Positions 32,784 to 43,407 of a DNA stretch of 64,000 nucleotides are shown one piece after another. The stretch lies in assembly GCA_023974075.1 (NCBI GenBank), contig JAMFTG010000488.1, positions 744,001 through 808,000 on the forward strand, in the 5' to 3' direction. The stretch's first letter is position 1; every line of letters begins with the position of its first letter. Source of the DNA: Chaenocephalus aceratus. Lineage: Eukaryota > Chordata > Actinopteri > Perciformes > Channichthyidae. The notes beneath the pieces are model-generated. The model made no database searches. It was not told the origin of the DNA and saw only the letters and a program-made list of their open reading frames with translations. A program made the translations under genes and the position numbers.

Positions 32784-34265
32784 TTATTCCGGCAGTGCCA
32801 GCTTTGGAAGCATGTGGGCCTTGAACAAGTCCTCGAGAGCCAACAGGTTAGGCTGCCAATTGTCATCTCGGGCTATCGGAATGATGACACTGTCTTTCGT
32901 AGTCCAGACCACAAAGTAGCAAGTCTCTCTTGCAGTGAGGTGAAGCTGACCTTGCACTTGGTGCCAGTAAGGATGCTCCTCACGCAGGCTGAATGTTTCT
33001 CCCTCCTTACTGACACAGAAGCCCTTGATTTGCAATGCTTCACTAATTGTCATTTCCCTGGCTCCGTAGGGACACTTTACCTCCAGCACAGCGGAAGACC
33101 CTCCCAGACCATCTGGAGATGCCCCCAACACTCCTGATTGGGAGAGCCACAAACCTGACTCATGGACCTGCATCTGGGTTGCAGTGGTGAATGCCCTGAC
33201 GCCCTCACATCCATTCATAGTCCCGCACTGTACAGACAAAACACCATCAAGGGCCTGTTGTTGCCCTAGCACCCTGGCACTAAGGGAAGCAGTCACACGC
33301 TTTGACCTCAGGACAGCTCCAAAGTCGCTGCCAGTCAACCTTCCTTTCCTGAACAAATGCCAGTTTGGGTTGGTTCGCTGACCAGTGTAGCCACCTGCAT
33401 TGCCCTATGTTGCTCCTCAGACAATGCCATGCTTGCCACAATTGCCTCAGGTCCCTGATGCCCAACAGATTTGATAATTTCAGGAACAGTAAGTGTTTCC
33501 AAGCTGTAGTGTTCCTCTTCTGGCTCGGGGGAGAGAAGCCAAGAAATTCCTGAGAACCTGCCCCGAGTCTGTCCCTCAGCCAGTCACGATCTGCGGAGGT
33601 GGGCTCTCTTGTCAGCGGGTTGAATGACTTATTGGTTGGAGGAAATAGCTCCTCCAATGAATGCGTACGTTTAGCTGCCTTTGGCTTCTTCCACTGACAG
33701 CAGGGGGTGTCACGTCAGTGCAGCTGAAATTGTGGATGGCAAAGATGGCTAATGCAGCCGCATGACTGCATTTCCATTCTCCACGTGGGCATTCACATCT
33801 GTGGAGAGAATTCCCTCTTCTCCTGTAGATACCTGTGGTGGTGGGATTGTTTTATTATTTAAAATATATTTACATTTGTAATGCCTTCCCAATTATCCCT
33901 TTAATTGTTTATATAAATATAATATATATATACACTGTATGTTTATTTCATGGATATTTCTGTGTTTTCTGGTGTGTAATATTTGTAATAAAGATTTCAT
34001 GTGACACATAAAATGGATTTGTTGATGGGAATTAATGTCACTAATGTGAATAAATTAACTCTAGGTTAACGGTACTCTTGCTATCACTACTCACCGACAC
34101 TCTATAAACCTTGTCTCTCATGCTGGCCCTGACAACACCGGTAAGCACACCTTCATCTAGGCTGCACTGCTGTACGTGTCCTGACTTGTAGTGGTTCTCT
34201 CCTCTATCTACACTCTTCTTGTCATCTTTGTAAAACGATATCAGACTGGTAATTGACACAGCCAT
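32784..34265 (-). pseudogene. SWIM zinc finger plus YqaJ-like nuclease of ISL2EU-type element, copy A
   Basis: Exon 1 (34265-34095, GTGAGT donor) starts MAVSITSLISFYKDD and includes HYKSGHVQQCSLDEGVL. Exon 2 starts at 33832 after CCACCACAG and opens with a SWIM-type CxC...CxH finger (RCECPRGEWKCSHAAA). After frame changes near 33690-33720 and 33390-33420 it ends in the open stretch 33356-32784 with a YqaJ-type exonuclease core: RLTGSDFGAVL, GASPDGL, LEVKCPYGA, and HPYWHQVQGQLHLT followed by CYFVVWT. YqaJ enzymes are lambda-exonuclease-like; D in SPDG and E-x-K in EVKCP are the metal and catalytic residues, both present. The gene is convergent with the transposase and about 900 bases from its stop. 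Whether it aids excision or repair during transposition is unknown. Confidence 0.82.
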
Positions 34266-34748
34266 GACTTCTAATGAAATTCAGTGTGGCTCAAATGAAA
34301 AGCTTTGTTAAAATATGCAAGCGCGCGAAAGTCAGTTGAAACGATCTTAAGTTGGCGTGACGTTGAAGTCGTGCGACCCTGCTGCTGTACTGGCTTGTAG
34401 TTCGTTTATAGCATAACGTTAGCATTTCGCTTTTGGCGACTAGATGTATGATTCAAAAATTATAAAAGTAGGAGAGACGTGGAGATTATCCGGCTGAACA
34501 AAACGTGATCCTTCTCTTAAATGTGTGTCAACCACAGACCTTATTTCGAGCTATTTTCCAAAATCCTATGGAGAAATTGCATTGGTTTTTGACGAAGGAA
34601 CCGGAAGAAGTTTACATCCGGGGATTAGGACGCGTCACTGCGGCTCTCTATATGACTTGATCGCTTTAAAACTCCGCACACTGAGCTCTGATTGGTCAGC
34701 AGGCGGTGCTTTCACTGAGTTGAGCTCTTAGCCTGCAACCTAACCTGG

Positions 34749-35792
34749 GGGGTATACTGCGAAGCAGGATTTTCGCTTAGCCGGCTAAATTCAGGGCAAA
34801 CTCCGGCTTTCCGGTCATCCGAAGCTGGTTCTCTTTTTAGCAGGCTAGATCTCCATGGTAACTTATGCTAAGCAGCTAACCTGGTCGGGACCAGGTTAGG
34901 TTGCAGGCTAAGAGCTCAACTCAGTGAAAGCACTGCCTGCTGACCAATCAGAGCTCAGTGTGCGGAGTTTAAAGCGATCAAGTCATATCACAGGAGAAAG
35001 GAAATACAGAAAAACTGCCGTCGCAGGAAAGACGGCCGGCAAAAATCACCGACTGTGTGAACGTGAACATTAATAGAATATCACCTCCCATCTTCAGAGC
35101 AATCTGACTATTATAACATTAGCGTTAAGAAAGCTTACTTAAATATCTGCCACAACATAAGTAACCGGATCAGAGTAACATTAAGTACAGTCCGCGGCAT
35201 ATCACTTCATAATGTATCGTATATCTCCTGATCTGAGTCAGCTGAGCCGTATCTGGCCGTGCAACACTCACAGCGTCACAGACTGGATGCAGAAGTATTA
35301 TTTTAAGCAACACATTAAGTTGACGAAACACTCGAGACAAATGTAATGAAAGTCAGATCGTGTTTTAGACGGGCAGTGATATCATAAACCTGTTAATGTA
35401 CGCATTCAAACACTTGTTCTGTTCCCAGCTGTATTCACCTTGCAGGTGCAGCTCTGAGGCTTTGATCCTGATCAAGTGTTTGAGTCATGGAGGTTTAAAG
35501 TGTAACTTCTTCATTTTTGACTAGTATTAAAGTTCACTTTTCATTCAGGAAGTATGACGCTGCGCTGTCAGTGCGCTTCTCCATGTTTGTGATTGGTCGA
35601 ATGATCCAGATACCACCCCTTTCATGTGAACGCGCACCTAACTAGATAGGACACGGCTGGCTTGAGCGATCCACTTGATAACCAGCGTCGTAGGACAGTT
35701 TAGCGAGAGCGCGTATGTTTTGGATTAGGCCAACCGGCTAACTCAAACATATCCAGGTTAGGTTGAACCAGCTTCGTAGTAGTATAGGCCCC
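34749..35792 (-). mobile_element. Reversed MITE nested in a MITE of its own family
   Basis: Starts GGGGTATACTGCGAAGCAGG and ends ...AGTATAGGCCCC, the reverse complement of 14281-15318. TGG flanks both sides (34746-34748, 35793-35795), so it entered the outer element by its own 3-bp transposition. The resulting arrangement puts two inverted 150-base arms around it. Confidence 0.85.
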
Positions 35793-35940
35793 TGGTCCCG
35801 ACCAGGTTAGCTGCTTAGCATATATTACCATGGAGATCTAGCCTGCTAAAAAGAGAACCAGCTTCGGATGACCGGAAAGCCGGAGTTTTCCCTGAATTTA
35901 GCCGGCTAAGCGAAAATCCTGCTTCGCAGTATACCCCCCA

Positions 35941-36164
35941 GGAAGAGGTCCAGTCTGCCCCGGGTCAGAACACCTTCTATAGGTAATTGAGGTTGACCGT
36001 TGCATCGTGACACAGTTGTTTGCTGTGTGTCTTTATTTGTACATGTGTTTGTTTGTACAGCCTCCAATCACAGTGGGTAGCATTGCCAGGAAGCAGAACA
36101 ATTACACTTTTAAACATTTCCAAATGACACCCACAACATCTGACATCTGACATCTTAGTGAAGA
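35941..36164 (+). other. Spacer between duplicated blocks
   Basis: A short unique-looking stretch. A donor-like AG/GTAATT at 35981-35982 and an acceptor-like TACAG at 36060 could mark exons, but the readings are short and match nothing I recognise. Confidence 0.3.
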
Positions 36165-36365
36165 CATTACATTACATGTTACCTGTTAGACGCTTTTATC
36201 CAAAGCGACTTACATACTCAATACTGTGGTCAATCCCCACAGGAGCAATTTGGGGTGAAGTGTCTTGCCCAGGGACACAACGGCATGCTGACTGCAGCGG
36301 GGTTTGAACCTGTGACCCCCTGATCCGAACACCTACGGACAACCCACTACGCCACACGCCTCCGA
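36165..36365 (-). mobile_element. tRNA-derived SINE between the duplicated blocks
   Basis: On the - strand it starts GGCGTGTGGCGTAGTGGGTTG (A-box-like), then CACAGGTTCAAACCCCGC (B-box), and ends in the conserved GTAAGTCGCTTTGGATAAAAGCGTC tail. It is a pol III-derived SINE and not a functional tRNA. Confidence 0.78.
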
Positions 36366-36610
36366 AGACGATACAAAAAACGATACAAAAAACACCCACA
36401 CATATGTTTCAAAGATCAGATATTGTTTCTTGCATCCTTTTCAAATGTTTACAAGGATTGTGCAGGAGTATGACTACAGTGCTGTTGTCAGTTTAGAACC
36501 CAATGTATTAAAAACAAAACAGGAAGAGGATCGGCATCCTGTTGTAAATATGACTGTCATGCATATATTATGTATTTGAAAGTAATTATTCAACTTTCTT
36601 CTCACTGCAG

Positions 36611-36684
36611 CAACTACACAAATGTGTATGCACTTCTCATTATTAATAGACAGTCTGAGCCAGAAGAGGAAATGGAGCAAACTG
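36611..36684 (+). pseudogene. HECT-type relic exon, copy B
   Basis: Matches 15514-15584 up to ATGGAGCAAACTG, then jumps to the retrotransposon fragment (GGAGCACGCACACGCAGCTC). The intervening 620 bases of block A, including the FxDDEG...GGPxREFL part, are absent. Confidence 0.6.
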
Positions 36685-37079
36685 TCGGAGCACGCACACG
36701 CAGCTCTCGCCCAGCAGGTGTCATGTGCTCATTGTGCCGAAGAGCATTGTAGCTGAGGAGGATGATTGAACAGTCCAGGAGTCCTGCCAGTCTTGTACAG
36801 TGGCAACAAGAGGCAGAGGCTAAGGGTAGGCTTGATACTACAGTAGGCTGGGAAGGGTTGTGGTTGCTTACGACAGCAAGCAGAACAGCTGGCATTGTCC
36901 TTGTGCTAAACCAAGGCAATCATACACCCATAAAGCCTTCGGGAAATGGCACCTCTTTGCCACAAGAAGACAACTGTTTAAGAAAGTTAAGACGTCGACG
37001 GATATTGAAGAATCCATTCCACCAAATACTTTCACTGAGCAGGATAGTGAACCAGGAGAGGACCATTATCCACCTAGTT

Positions 37080-37404
37080 CAGTGTTTCTCAAACTTGTTC
37101 ATACCAAGGACCACTTAACGAATAAAAAAACACTCGCGGACCACCTAACTCCACAAATATCCAAAAACACATCGTTTTTCTAGAACAGATTACAAATCGC
37201 CTGAAAATGGTACAAACAGGTGATGAAGGTGTGGCGCTGGGCTATATCATGCAATTGAAAGTGAAACTTAAGCTCGCTCCATTGCGGAGATATTCTCGCG
37301 AGAGTGCGGAAAACTTAAATTAACTTATTTATTTAAAATGTGAAATGTTACCAATATACTCACGGACCACCAGTGGTCCGCAGACCACACTTTGAGATGC
37401 ACTG
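37080..37404. mobile_element. Complete hAT-type MITE in the KDZ-like relic
   Basis: CAGTGTTTCTCAAACTTG...TTTGAGATGCACTG with ACCTAGTT at 37072-37079 and ACCTAGTG at 37405-37412: an 8-bp target duplication with one mismatch. It interrupts coding-like sequence that resumes after it. Confidence 0.87.
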
Positions 37405-38188
37405 ACCTAGTGAGACTGGCATCAAGCGGATGCTAAACTACCTATCGGGTAATACAAACATTCCAGCAGAATTCCCACAGGCTACCATCCAGCAGTCAAG
37501 AGATGCCGGTGCACTAGATGCTCATCTGAAGCACCTCATCCCCAAAGAAGCAGGTGTAAGGAATGCAATGGCCCTCTCATGCCCCTTTCACACCAGCGCT
37601 TTTTCAGCTCCGGCTCGGAGCTGGAGCTGAAAAGCGCCGGTTTTCCTGTTCACACCGCAGCGGCGCCGGCTCTTAGCTCCGGAATCGGGTTCACTTCCAG
37701 CTCCAAAAAATGGTCGGTCCAGAGGCAAGAGCTTTGGAGCTAAGAGGCGACGTCGCTTACGTCTCTCTTACGTCGAGGCGTGCAGGAAACTAAACCCACC
37801 TCCCCTGAACATGGGTCGACTGTCAGCCTGCCTACAAGCAGTAGTGCCTATAAACACACTTTATAAAGTCAGGAAACACTAACCAGGCTTCGTGTGATTC
37901 TGTTTATTTGTACCTTACTTTGACCATCCGTTCACTGTTATCGATCACTGTGGAGAGAGGCAGACGTGTTGTTTTGTATTATTTCAGCTATTGATGCAAG
38001 TAGTCAGTTTAGCTTCGGTTGCTATGCCAACATCACCCGTTTTATACCAGAGAAACTTTCATAACAGCGTTGTGATACCAAACAGTGTCAATTCAGACTG
38101 ACACACATTCACTTAGGCTAAGGGGAACTGGGGATATGCATCAGCTGCTTGTGTGAGTCGGACAGTGAATACTTTAGAGCGGGCCGCT

Positions 38189-38374
38189 GCAGTGTGAGCT
38201 AACCGGGAGCTAACGGGAGAATAAACTCCCGTGGAAGAGCAGCCAGCACTGCAGTGTGAGCTAACCGGGAGCTAACGGGAGAATAAACTCCCGTGGAAGA
38301 GCAGCCAGCACTGCAGTGTGAGCTAACCGGGAGCTAACGGGAGAATAAACTCCCGTGGAAGAGCAGCCAGCACT
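38189..38374 (+). repeat. 62-bp unit in three tandem copies
   Basis: Units start at 38189, 38251 and 38313 (GCAGTGTGAGCTAACCGGGAG) and are virtually identical, indicating recent amplification within the MITE. Confidence 0.9.
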
Positions 38375-38525
38375 GCAGCGGTCGGTAAATGCTGCAGAAA
38401 CACATGAATAAACAATGAACCACGGCACTCTGGAGCAAAGCATAAGGTTGGAGAAGTCGTTATTCAATTTATTCTGGCTTCGTGTGATTAAAAGCAACAC
38501 GATCATCGACCCGACGCAGTTCCCC

Positions 38526-38526
38526 G

Positions 38527-38563
<37 letters not shown>
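38526..38563 (+). repeat. (GTT)n microsatellite
   Basis: About twelve GTT units within the MITE at 37585-38740. Confidence 0.95.
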
Positions 38564-40429
38564 GAGCGCCGTAATGGCTGCCGTTGGGGAGCAAATCAGC
38601 GATGTAAACGGTGACGTCATGACGCAGCTCTGGGGCGCCAGTGGGCGGTGTGAACAGAGCGGGAGCTGAAAAGGGAAACCGGAGCTGAACCAGAAAAGCT
38701 CCCGCTCGGAGCTAGAAACTGAAAAGCGCTGGTGTGAAAGCCGCATAAGTGATCCAGTGCTGATCACTGCAAAAAGCAGGATTCTCACAACCACAGGTGT
38801 GGCGGAAGGTCAGTAAAAGCACAGTTGTTGTATTGATTTTAGCTTGTAACATATGTATGATCTTAATGTCCGTGATTCAGACATACAAATAATAAAAGAA
38901 GAAATAGTTTCACTGGTGTCATTAGGACGGCAAGTAATATTTTGGTTGACATTTATTTTCAGGCATATAGCCTACAGAATTGTTTTTTGAATTGCAGCCT
39001 GATGTACAGGTACCAGGTACCAGTTGGGGGGATGGGCTCCACAATTATGATGACCACATAATCCTTTCTCTGCACTTGTGCCTGACGATAAGGAATGCAT
39101 TACAGGTGAGGAGATTTAGAACTTAATGTGTTGTGTTTACTGAAGGATGTCATGTAAAATAAATTCAAAGATAGACCTTGGTTGGTATCAGTTAGCCTCG
39201 TCTGCCTTCTGTCTCCCAAATTATTTTTGTATTTGTAGTCCCAGTGTGTTCTGTCCCAGAGTGAGTTTTGTGTTTGTCTCTCTGTTAAATCAACCATGGG
39301 TTTATAAAAGGCGCTATATACATTTGAGTAATTTGTATTGTTATTATTAGTTATTACCCGAATCCCCATTTTCAGCCAAAAAGCCATAGTAACTCAAACA
39401 TCAGTGAAGAAAGTGTTGTTATGGCAAGAGTGATCGATCTCAGGTTACAATAATCTAATTACAGTATAGTACTTTAGTAAAGATGATTTTAACATAGAAC
39501 AAGTAAATTGGCAGAACAGAAAAGTAACTGGAATGTTATGGTATTGATTAGTTAATTAATGTGGGTCACAAACTGATATTTGACATGTGTATTGACATTT
39601 GTATTTCTCTCAATATTTTTCCAGGCACATACTGCTGTCAGCAGAGTTATTGCAATGATTGAGACAACAGAGAAAGTGTCTTTTCATTTCATTTAATTTC
39701 AAACCTTTATTTAACCAGATTGGTCCCTTGAGATCATCTCTTTTTAAAGGGAGACCTGCAAGGAAAGGGTTCTCCGTGCCTATCTACATTGTGAGGCCCT
39801 TAATACTGACCATGATCACATTTATGCATGTGTAACATGTGGATACCGTCCACCTGTTGTTGTGATGGACCTTCACAAAAAAGGTGTCTTTAATATGCCA
39901 GGTGAGTTGGATCAGCCGTAATATTACATGTATAGACTTTTTGCTGTCTGAATTACAATAAGATCAACAGTATGCAAGTTGTGCTTTGCAATACCATGCT
40001 GGGCATATACTGTTATTGTCAGCAGTGGCGTTTTCTCCTGGAGGCCAAGGGAAGCCAGGCTTCCAATGTTTTTTCGGAGTGTAGTTATAATTTTAATAAA
40101 TAAAAACACTTCGTTTAGTTTCGGAAATTCTTTGTTGTGTGTTGCTGCCGGCCCGTCTCTCCCCCATTCTCATTGAGTATTTTACAAAGAGTGAAACAGC
40201 GCCCCTCTACATGTTATGGTGAAACAGTAGATTGCACTCTCTGCTGCGAGAGGAGGTTAGCCGAAATTGGCTTCCCTTTGTGAAACAAAATTGTGAGATT
40301 GACCAATCAGATGTGGCTCACGTGATGCCCCTGCCAAACTGTGATTAGTCAGGGCCATGCCAAGGGAAGCCAGAGGCGGCTGGCTTCCCTTGCCTCACAA
40401 TCCAATCAAATCGCATACATTTAGTGTGG

Positions 40430-40622
40430 CAGTGACGAGTCCTAAAACCCGGAAGTAAGCCGCGCTCGGGTTCCCTCGACAGGATTTTGGAAAATAGCTC
40501 GACATAAGGTCAGTGGAAAACGAACCTGTTAGATAAATGCACGTTTTGTTCAGTCGGATAATATCCACATGTCTACCCTACTTTTATCATTTTCGAATCA
40601 TAAATCTAATCGATAGAAGATA
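40430..40622 (+). mobile_element. Solo end of an ISL2EU-type element, copy B
   Basis: Counterpart of 18884-19075, with the same order of terminal-repeat motifs. The palindrome-ended repeat just before it (40021-40398) matches 18475-18857. Confidence 0.65.
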
Positions 40623-40740
40623 GATAGTGTCACAAAAGACTGGCAGAGACTGGTCTATTTTATCGGATGATAATTATTTAAAAATGAGTGTCATGAGCAT
40701 ACCATTCCTTTAAAGGACATAAACAACTTTGTTTCTATAG

Positions 40741-41880
40741 GTACATACACATCTGAGTTGACAAATATGACATGTGGGGTTCCTCAAGGCTCCATCTTGG
40801 GGCCTCTTCTCTTTAACGTCTACATGCTACCACTGGCTCAGATAATGAAGAACAACAAAATAAGTTACCATAGCTATGCAGATGACACACAAATGTACGT
40901 AACAATTTCACCAGGAGATTATGCTCCAATTCAAACACTGAGTAAGTGCATTGAACAAATCAATGACTGGATGTGTCAGAACTTTCTCCAATTAAACAAA
41001 GATAAAACTGAGGGTAATGGTTTTTGGAGCCAAGGCAGAACGTATAAAAGTTAGCGCTGAGCTTCAGTCTGCAATGTTCAAACCAACAGATAAAGCCAGA
41101 AATCTAGGTGTAGTCATGGACTCTGACCTGAGTTTCAACAGTCACATTAAAACAGTTACTAAATCAGCCTACTATCACCTAAAGAACATATCTAGGATTA
41201 AAAGACTAATGTCACAGCAGGATTTGGAAAAACTTGTCCATGCCTTTATCTTCAGTAGACTGGACTACTGCAATGGTGTCTTCACAGGTCTCACTAAAAC
41301 ATCTATTAGGAAGCTGCAGCTGATTCAGAACGCCGCTGCTCGAGTCCTCACTGACACTAAGAAAGTGGATCACATCACTCCAGTTCTGAAGTCTTTACAC
41401 TGGCTTCCTGTGTGTCAAAGAATAGATTTCAAAATATTGCTGCTGGTTTATAAAGCACTGAATGGTTTAGGCCCAAAATACATTACTGACCTCCTGCTAA
41501 ACTATGAACCATCCAGATCTCTCATGTCTTCAGGGACTGGTCAGCTTTCTGTCCCCAGAGTCAGAACTGAACATGGAGAAGCAGCGTTCAGTTATTATGC
41601 TCCAAATATCTGGAACAAAACTCCCAGAAACCTGCAGGTCCGCTGCAACTCTTACTACTTTTAAATCCAGGCTGAAGACTTTTCTTTTTGTCGCTGCTTT
41701 TAATTGAACTTTTCATATCTTAAACTGCACTGTAACTTTTATCCATGTATTTTTCCTTAATGTTTATTTTATTAGCTTTTCTTTTTTAATGCTTAATGTC
41801 TTTCATTTTTTTTTTTTGTAAAGCACTTTGAATTACCTTGCGTTGAAAAGTGCTATATAAATAAACTTGCCTTGCCTTAA
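40741..41880 (+). mobile_element. 5'-truncated L2-like LINE, copy B (frame broken)
   Basis: Counterpart of 19194-20396. One extra G near 41010-41014 (ACTGAGGGTAATGG against ACTGAGGTAATGG) breaks the reverse transcriptase frame after SYADDTQMY. One extra A near 41617-41623 breaks it again near the C-terminus. The 66-bp unit after the stop is single here. Confidence 0.88.
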
Positions 41881-43407
41881 TAATTTTTGCGGTCTAGATT
41901 TCTTCTTCTTTTTGAAGTGAGAAGTTGTCCGTCTGTCGGACTGACTCCCTCCCCCCCACCCCCAAAACGAAAACTCTTCGGTTCTCCACGAATTACACAA
42001 GTCACCCAAATCAGCGTTAAAAAAGCGGGAGGCGCATTAATCCCCTATTAATGTATTGATTATAGCTCCGGGTCCGTATAGGTCGGCGTCCGGATCCGGA
42101 CCGCGGTCCGCCTGTTGCCGACCCCTGGTATAGGTGCTGTTTCAATTTGCAATACAAAGTTAAGTTCTTACTAAATGAAATGAAAGTCTGGATTTACATT
42201 TGTATCAAATCATTAATCTCTTCAGTAAATAACTTTGACATGATCACAAGTATATTATCTTCAGGAATTTATTAAGCACCGGATCATAGATACATCCAAG
42301 CCCGACTCAATTCAATATCAATGAATACATAGATAGAAATAACAATGTATACATAGATAGAACACAACCAGAGCAACACATACATGGAAGTAGTATAACT
42401 AAAATAAAAAATGCTGATCAATAATCTTTCAGAAAAGTATTAAGTCATCCAATGAACTGAGGAAGGGGGATTCCAATCGGAAAACAATATTGAAATAAAT
42501 CGTACAGATCTTGAAAGGATCATGTTATATAAATCACGCTCCAAAAGTAGGAATGCTATATTAGTCCCTGTTAGAATCCATAGAACATCAACAAAACAGT
42601 ATTATTAACAAAAACATATTCAAATAAAGATTTCAAAATGAAAACTGAATTGCCTGAAACCTTGAAAACCTCTTTGATTCGCTCTCGTAAAACTCTCTGA
42701 ATAAAATAATAAAGTCCTAAAGTTCAAAGTCAGATGGCAAATAGTGAACAAAATAAGAACATAAATTATCTTAAGAAAACATTTAAATGATTTTATAAAA
42801 GAAAGAAAAATAAAAGAAATACAAAGTGTTGCCCTCCAATAGTCGATTAAGAGTGCCTCCATATAATCAGGCAGGATACGTATTGTATGCAGCCGTCGAT
42901 GCAGTTGCTAAACCAAAGTCAGTGCGCTGCTAACGGAAATATGAATCCACGTGATGTGTTTAATTTGTCGTGCTTCATGTGGGTTTTTTTTATGTCTGCA
43001 AAAGTGTTGTGTGTGTTTTATGTCAAGCTGTGTGAAAATTAGAGAGCTTCTAAAGAAAATGAGAGAACTGCCGCATGCTGTATAATGAGGTGTATCTGTA
43101 CAAATATACATCAGACTTGCACTACCAGAAAACATCTAATTATGTGCAATAATTATTTTACATGCTGCTGCAACGACAACATCTTCCAATTGTCTTGATT
43201 AATGAAGTATATATTATTTTATCTTATCTTTCCTAATTATGAGTTACTGACAAATCCCCAAAATAACACGTTTTTACATTTTAAAGTAACTTGTTGATTT
43301 TTCTAATTTATCTCCTGGGAAATGAAACGTTCCTAATTTGCGGATATTTTCAGCTCCAAAGAAGATGACACTGATCAAACTGGTGCTTGTGTTAATATTG
43401 ACGTTGA
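41881..43407. other. AT-rich interval, TRIM 3' side, block B
   Basis: Collinear with 20400-21927. No gene is supported. One four-base loss (ATAGATAGTAGAACAC against ATAGATAGAACAC near 42355) and scattered substitutions are the main differences. Confidence 0.5.

Larger units (their letters stand above)
15319..34353 (+). repeat. Segmental duplication, block A
   Basis: From the AGATATTGTTTCTTGCATCC motif at 15321 to 34353 the sequence is collinear with block B (36416-55834), with long stretches differing by only scattered bases. Block A has extra sequence at 15585-16204, a LINE fragment at 16453-17049, and a 66-bp tandem duplication near 20160-20285. It lacks about 1.7 kb that block B keeps after 37376. 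The duplicated genes are the HECT and KDZ relics, the LINE, the TRIM gene, the Ig V exon and the ISL2EU-type element. Confidence 0.93.
29283..34649. mobile_element. ISL2EU-type DNA transposon, copy A (complete ends)
   Basis: A 5.37-kb element with terminal inverted repeats of roughly 190 bases. The left end is AGAGAACCGCAGTGACGCG; the right end, inverted, is AGAGAGCCGCAGTGACGCG. It is flanked by AT on both sides (29281-29282, 34650-34651). The empty site at 15080-15081 has a single AT, so the target duplication is exactly 2 bp, as known for ISL2EU. It carries two convergent genes: a THAP transposase (+) and a SWIM-YqaJ gene (-). This combination of THAP-DDE transposase and YqaJ nuclease is the documented signature of the ISL2EU superfamily. 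Confidence 0.88.
28481..35937 (+). mobile_element. MITE carrying two nested insertions
   Basis: Outer element of the same family as 14281-15318. It starts GGGGCCTATGCTACGAAGC after CCA (28478-28480) and ends ...CGCAGTATACCCC before CCA (35938-35940). It is interrupted by the ISL2EU-type element (29283-34649) and by a reversed complete copy of its own family (34749-35792, flanked by TGG). With both inserts removed it matches 14281-15318 nearly base for base. Confidence 0.88.
37585..38740. mobile_element. MITE with CTTTCACACCAGCGCTTTT inverted ends
   Basis: Both ends read CTTTCACACCAGCGCTTTTCAG-like inward and are rich in AGCTCC/GGAGCT. The interior includes a 62-bp triplicate and a (GTT)n run. 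It interrupts the KDZ-like relic of block B; block A has lost this stretch. I could not define a clear target duplication. Confidence 0.7.
36745..39901 (+). pseudogene. Relic of the KDZ/HMGXB3-like SWIM gene, copy B (more complete)
   Basis: The SWIM exon is uninterrupted here: WHCPCAKPRQSYTHK at 36890-36935 followed by GKWHLFATRRQLFKKVKT. The second metal Cys reads Tyr, so the finger is damaged. After an inserted hAT MITE, 37405-37584 resumes (KHLIPKEAGVRNAMALS). After a second MITE, 38741-38811 ends at a GTCAGT donor. Exon 38998-39105 reads VPGTSWGDGLHNYDDHIILS and CLTIRNALQ, then the exon from 39625 (AHTAVSRVIAMIETTEK) and the one ending 39901 (VVVMDLHKKGVFNMPG). Compared with block A it keeps about 1.7 kb around 37376-39056. 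It is related to KDZ transposases and to HMGXB3; the DDE-like core is not visible, so its origin as transposon or host gene is unresolved. Confidence 0.57.

Noticed and set aside
33365..33553. Short + strand frames opposite the YqaJ gene
   Set aside because: They are antisense to the SWIM-YqaJ exon, which accounts for the conservation in both blocks.
36165..36365. tRNA-like A and B boxes suggesting a tRNA gene
   Set aside because: The sequence cannot be read as a cloverleaf with an anticodon arm and carries the conserved SINE tail. The same reasoning applies to 24258-24470 and 45736-45948.
38261..38794. 177-codon frame on the - strand with a poly-Thr run
   Set aside because: It arises from the (GTT)n tract and the 62-bp tandem units in a MITE.
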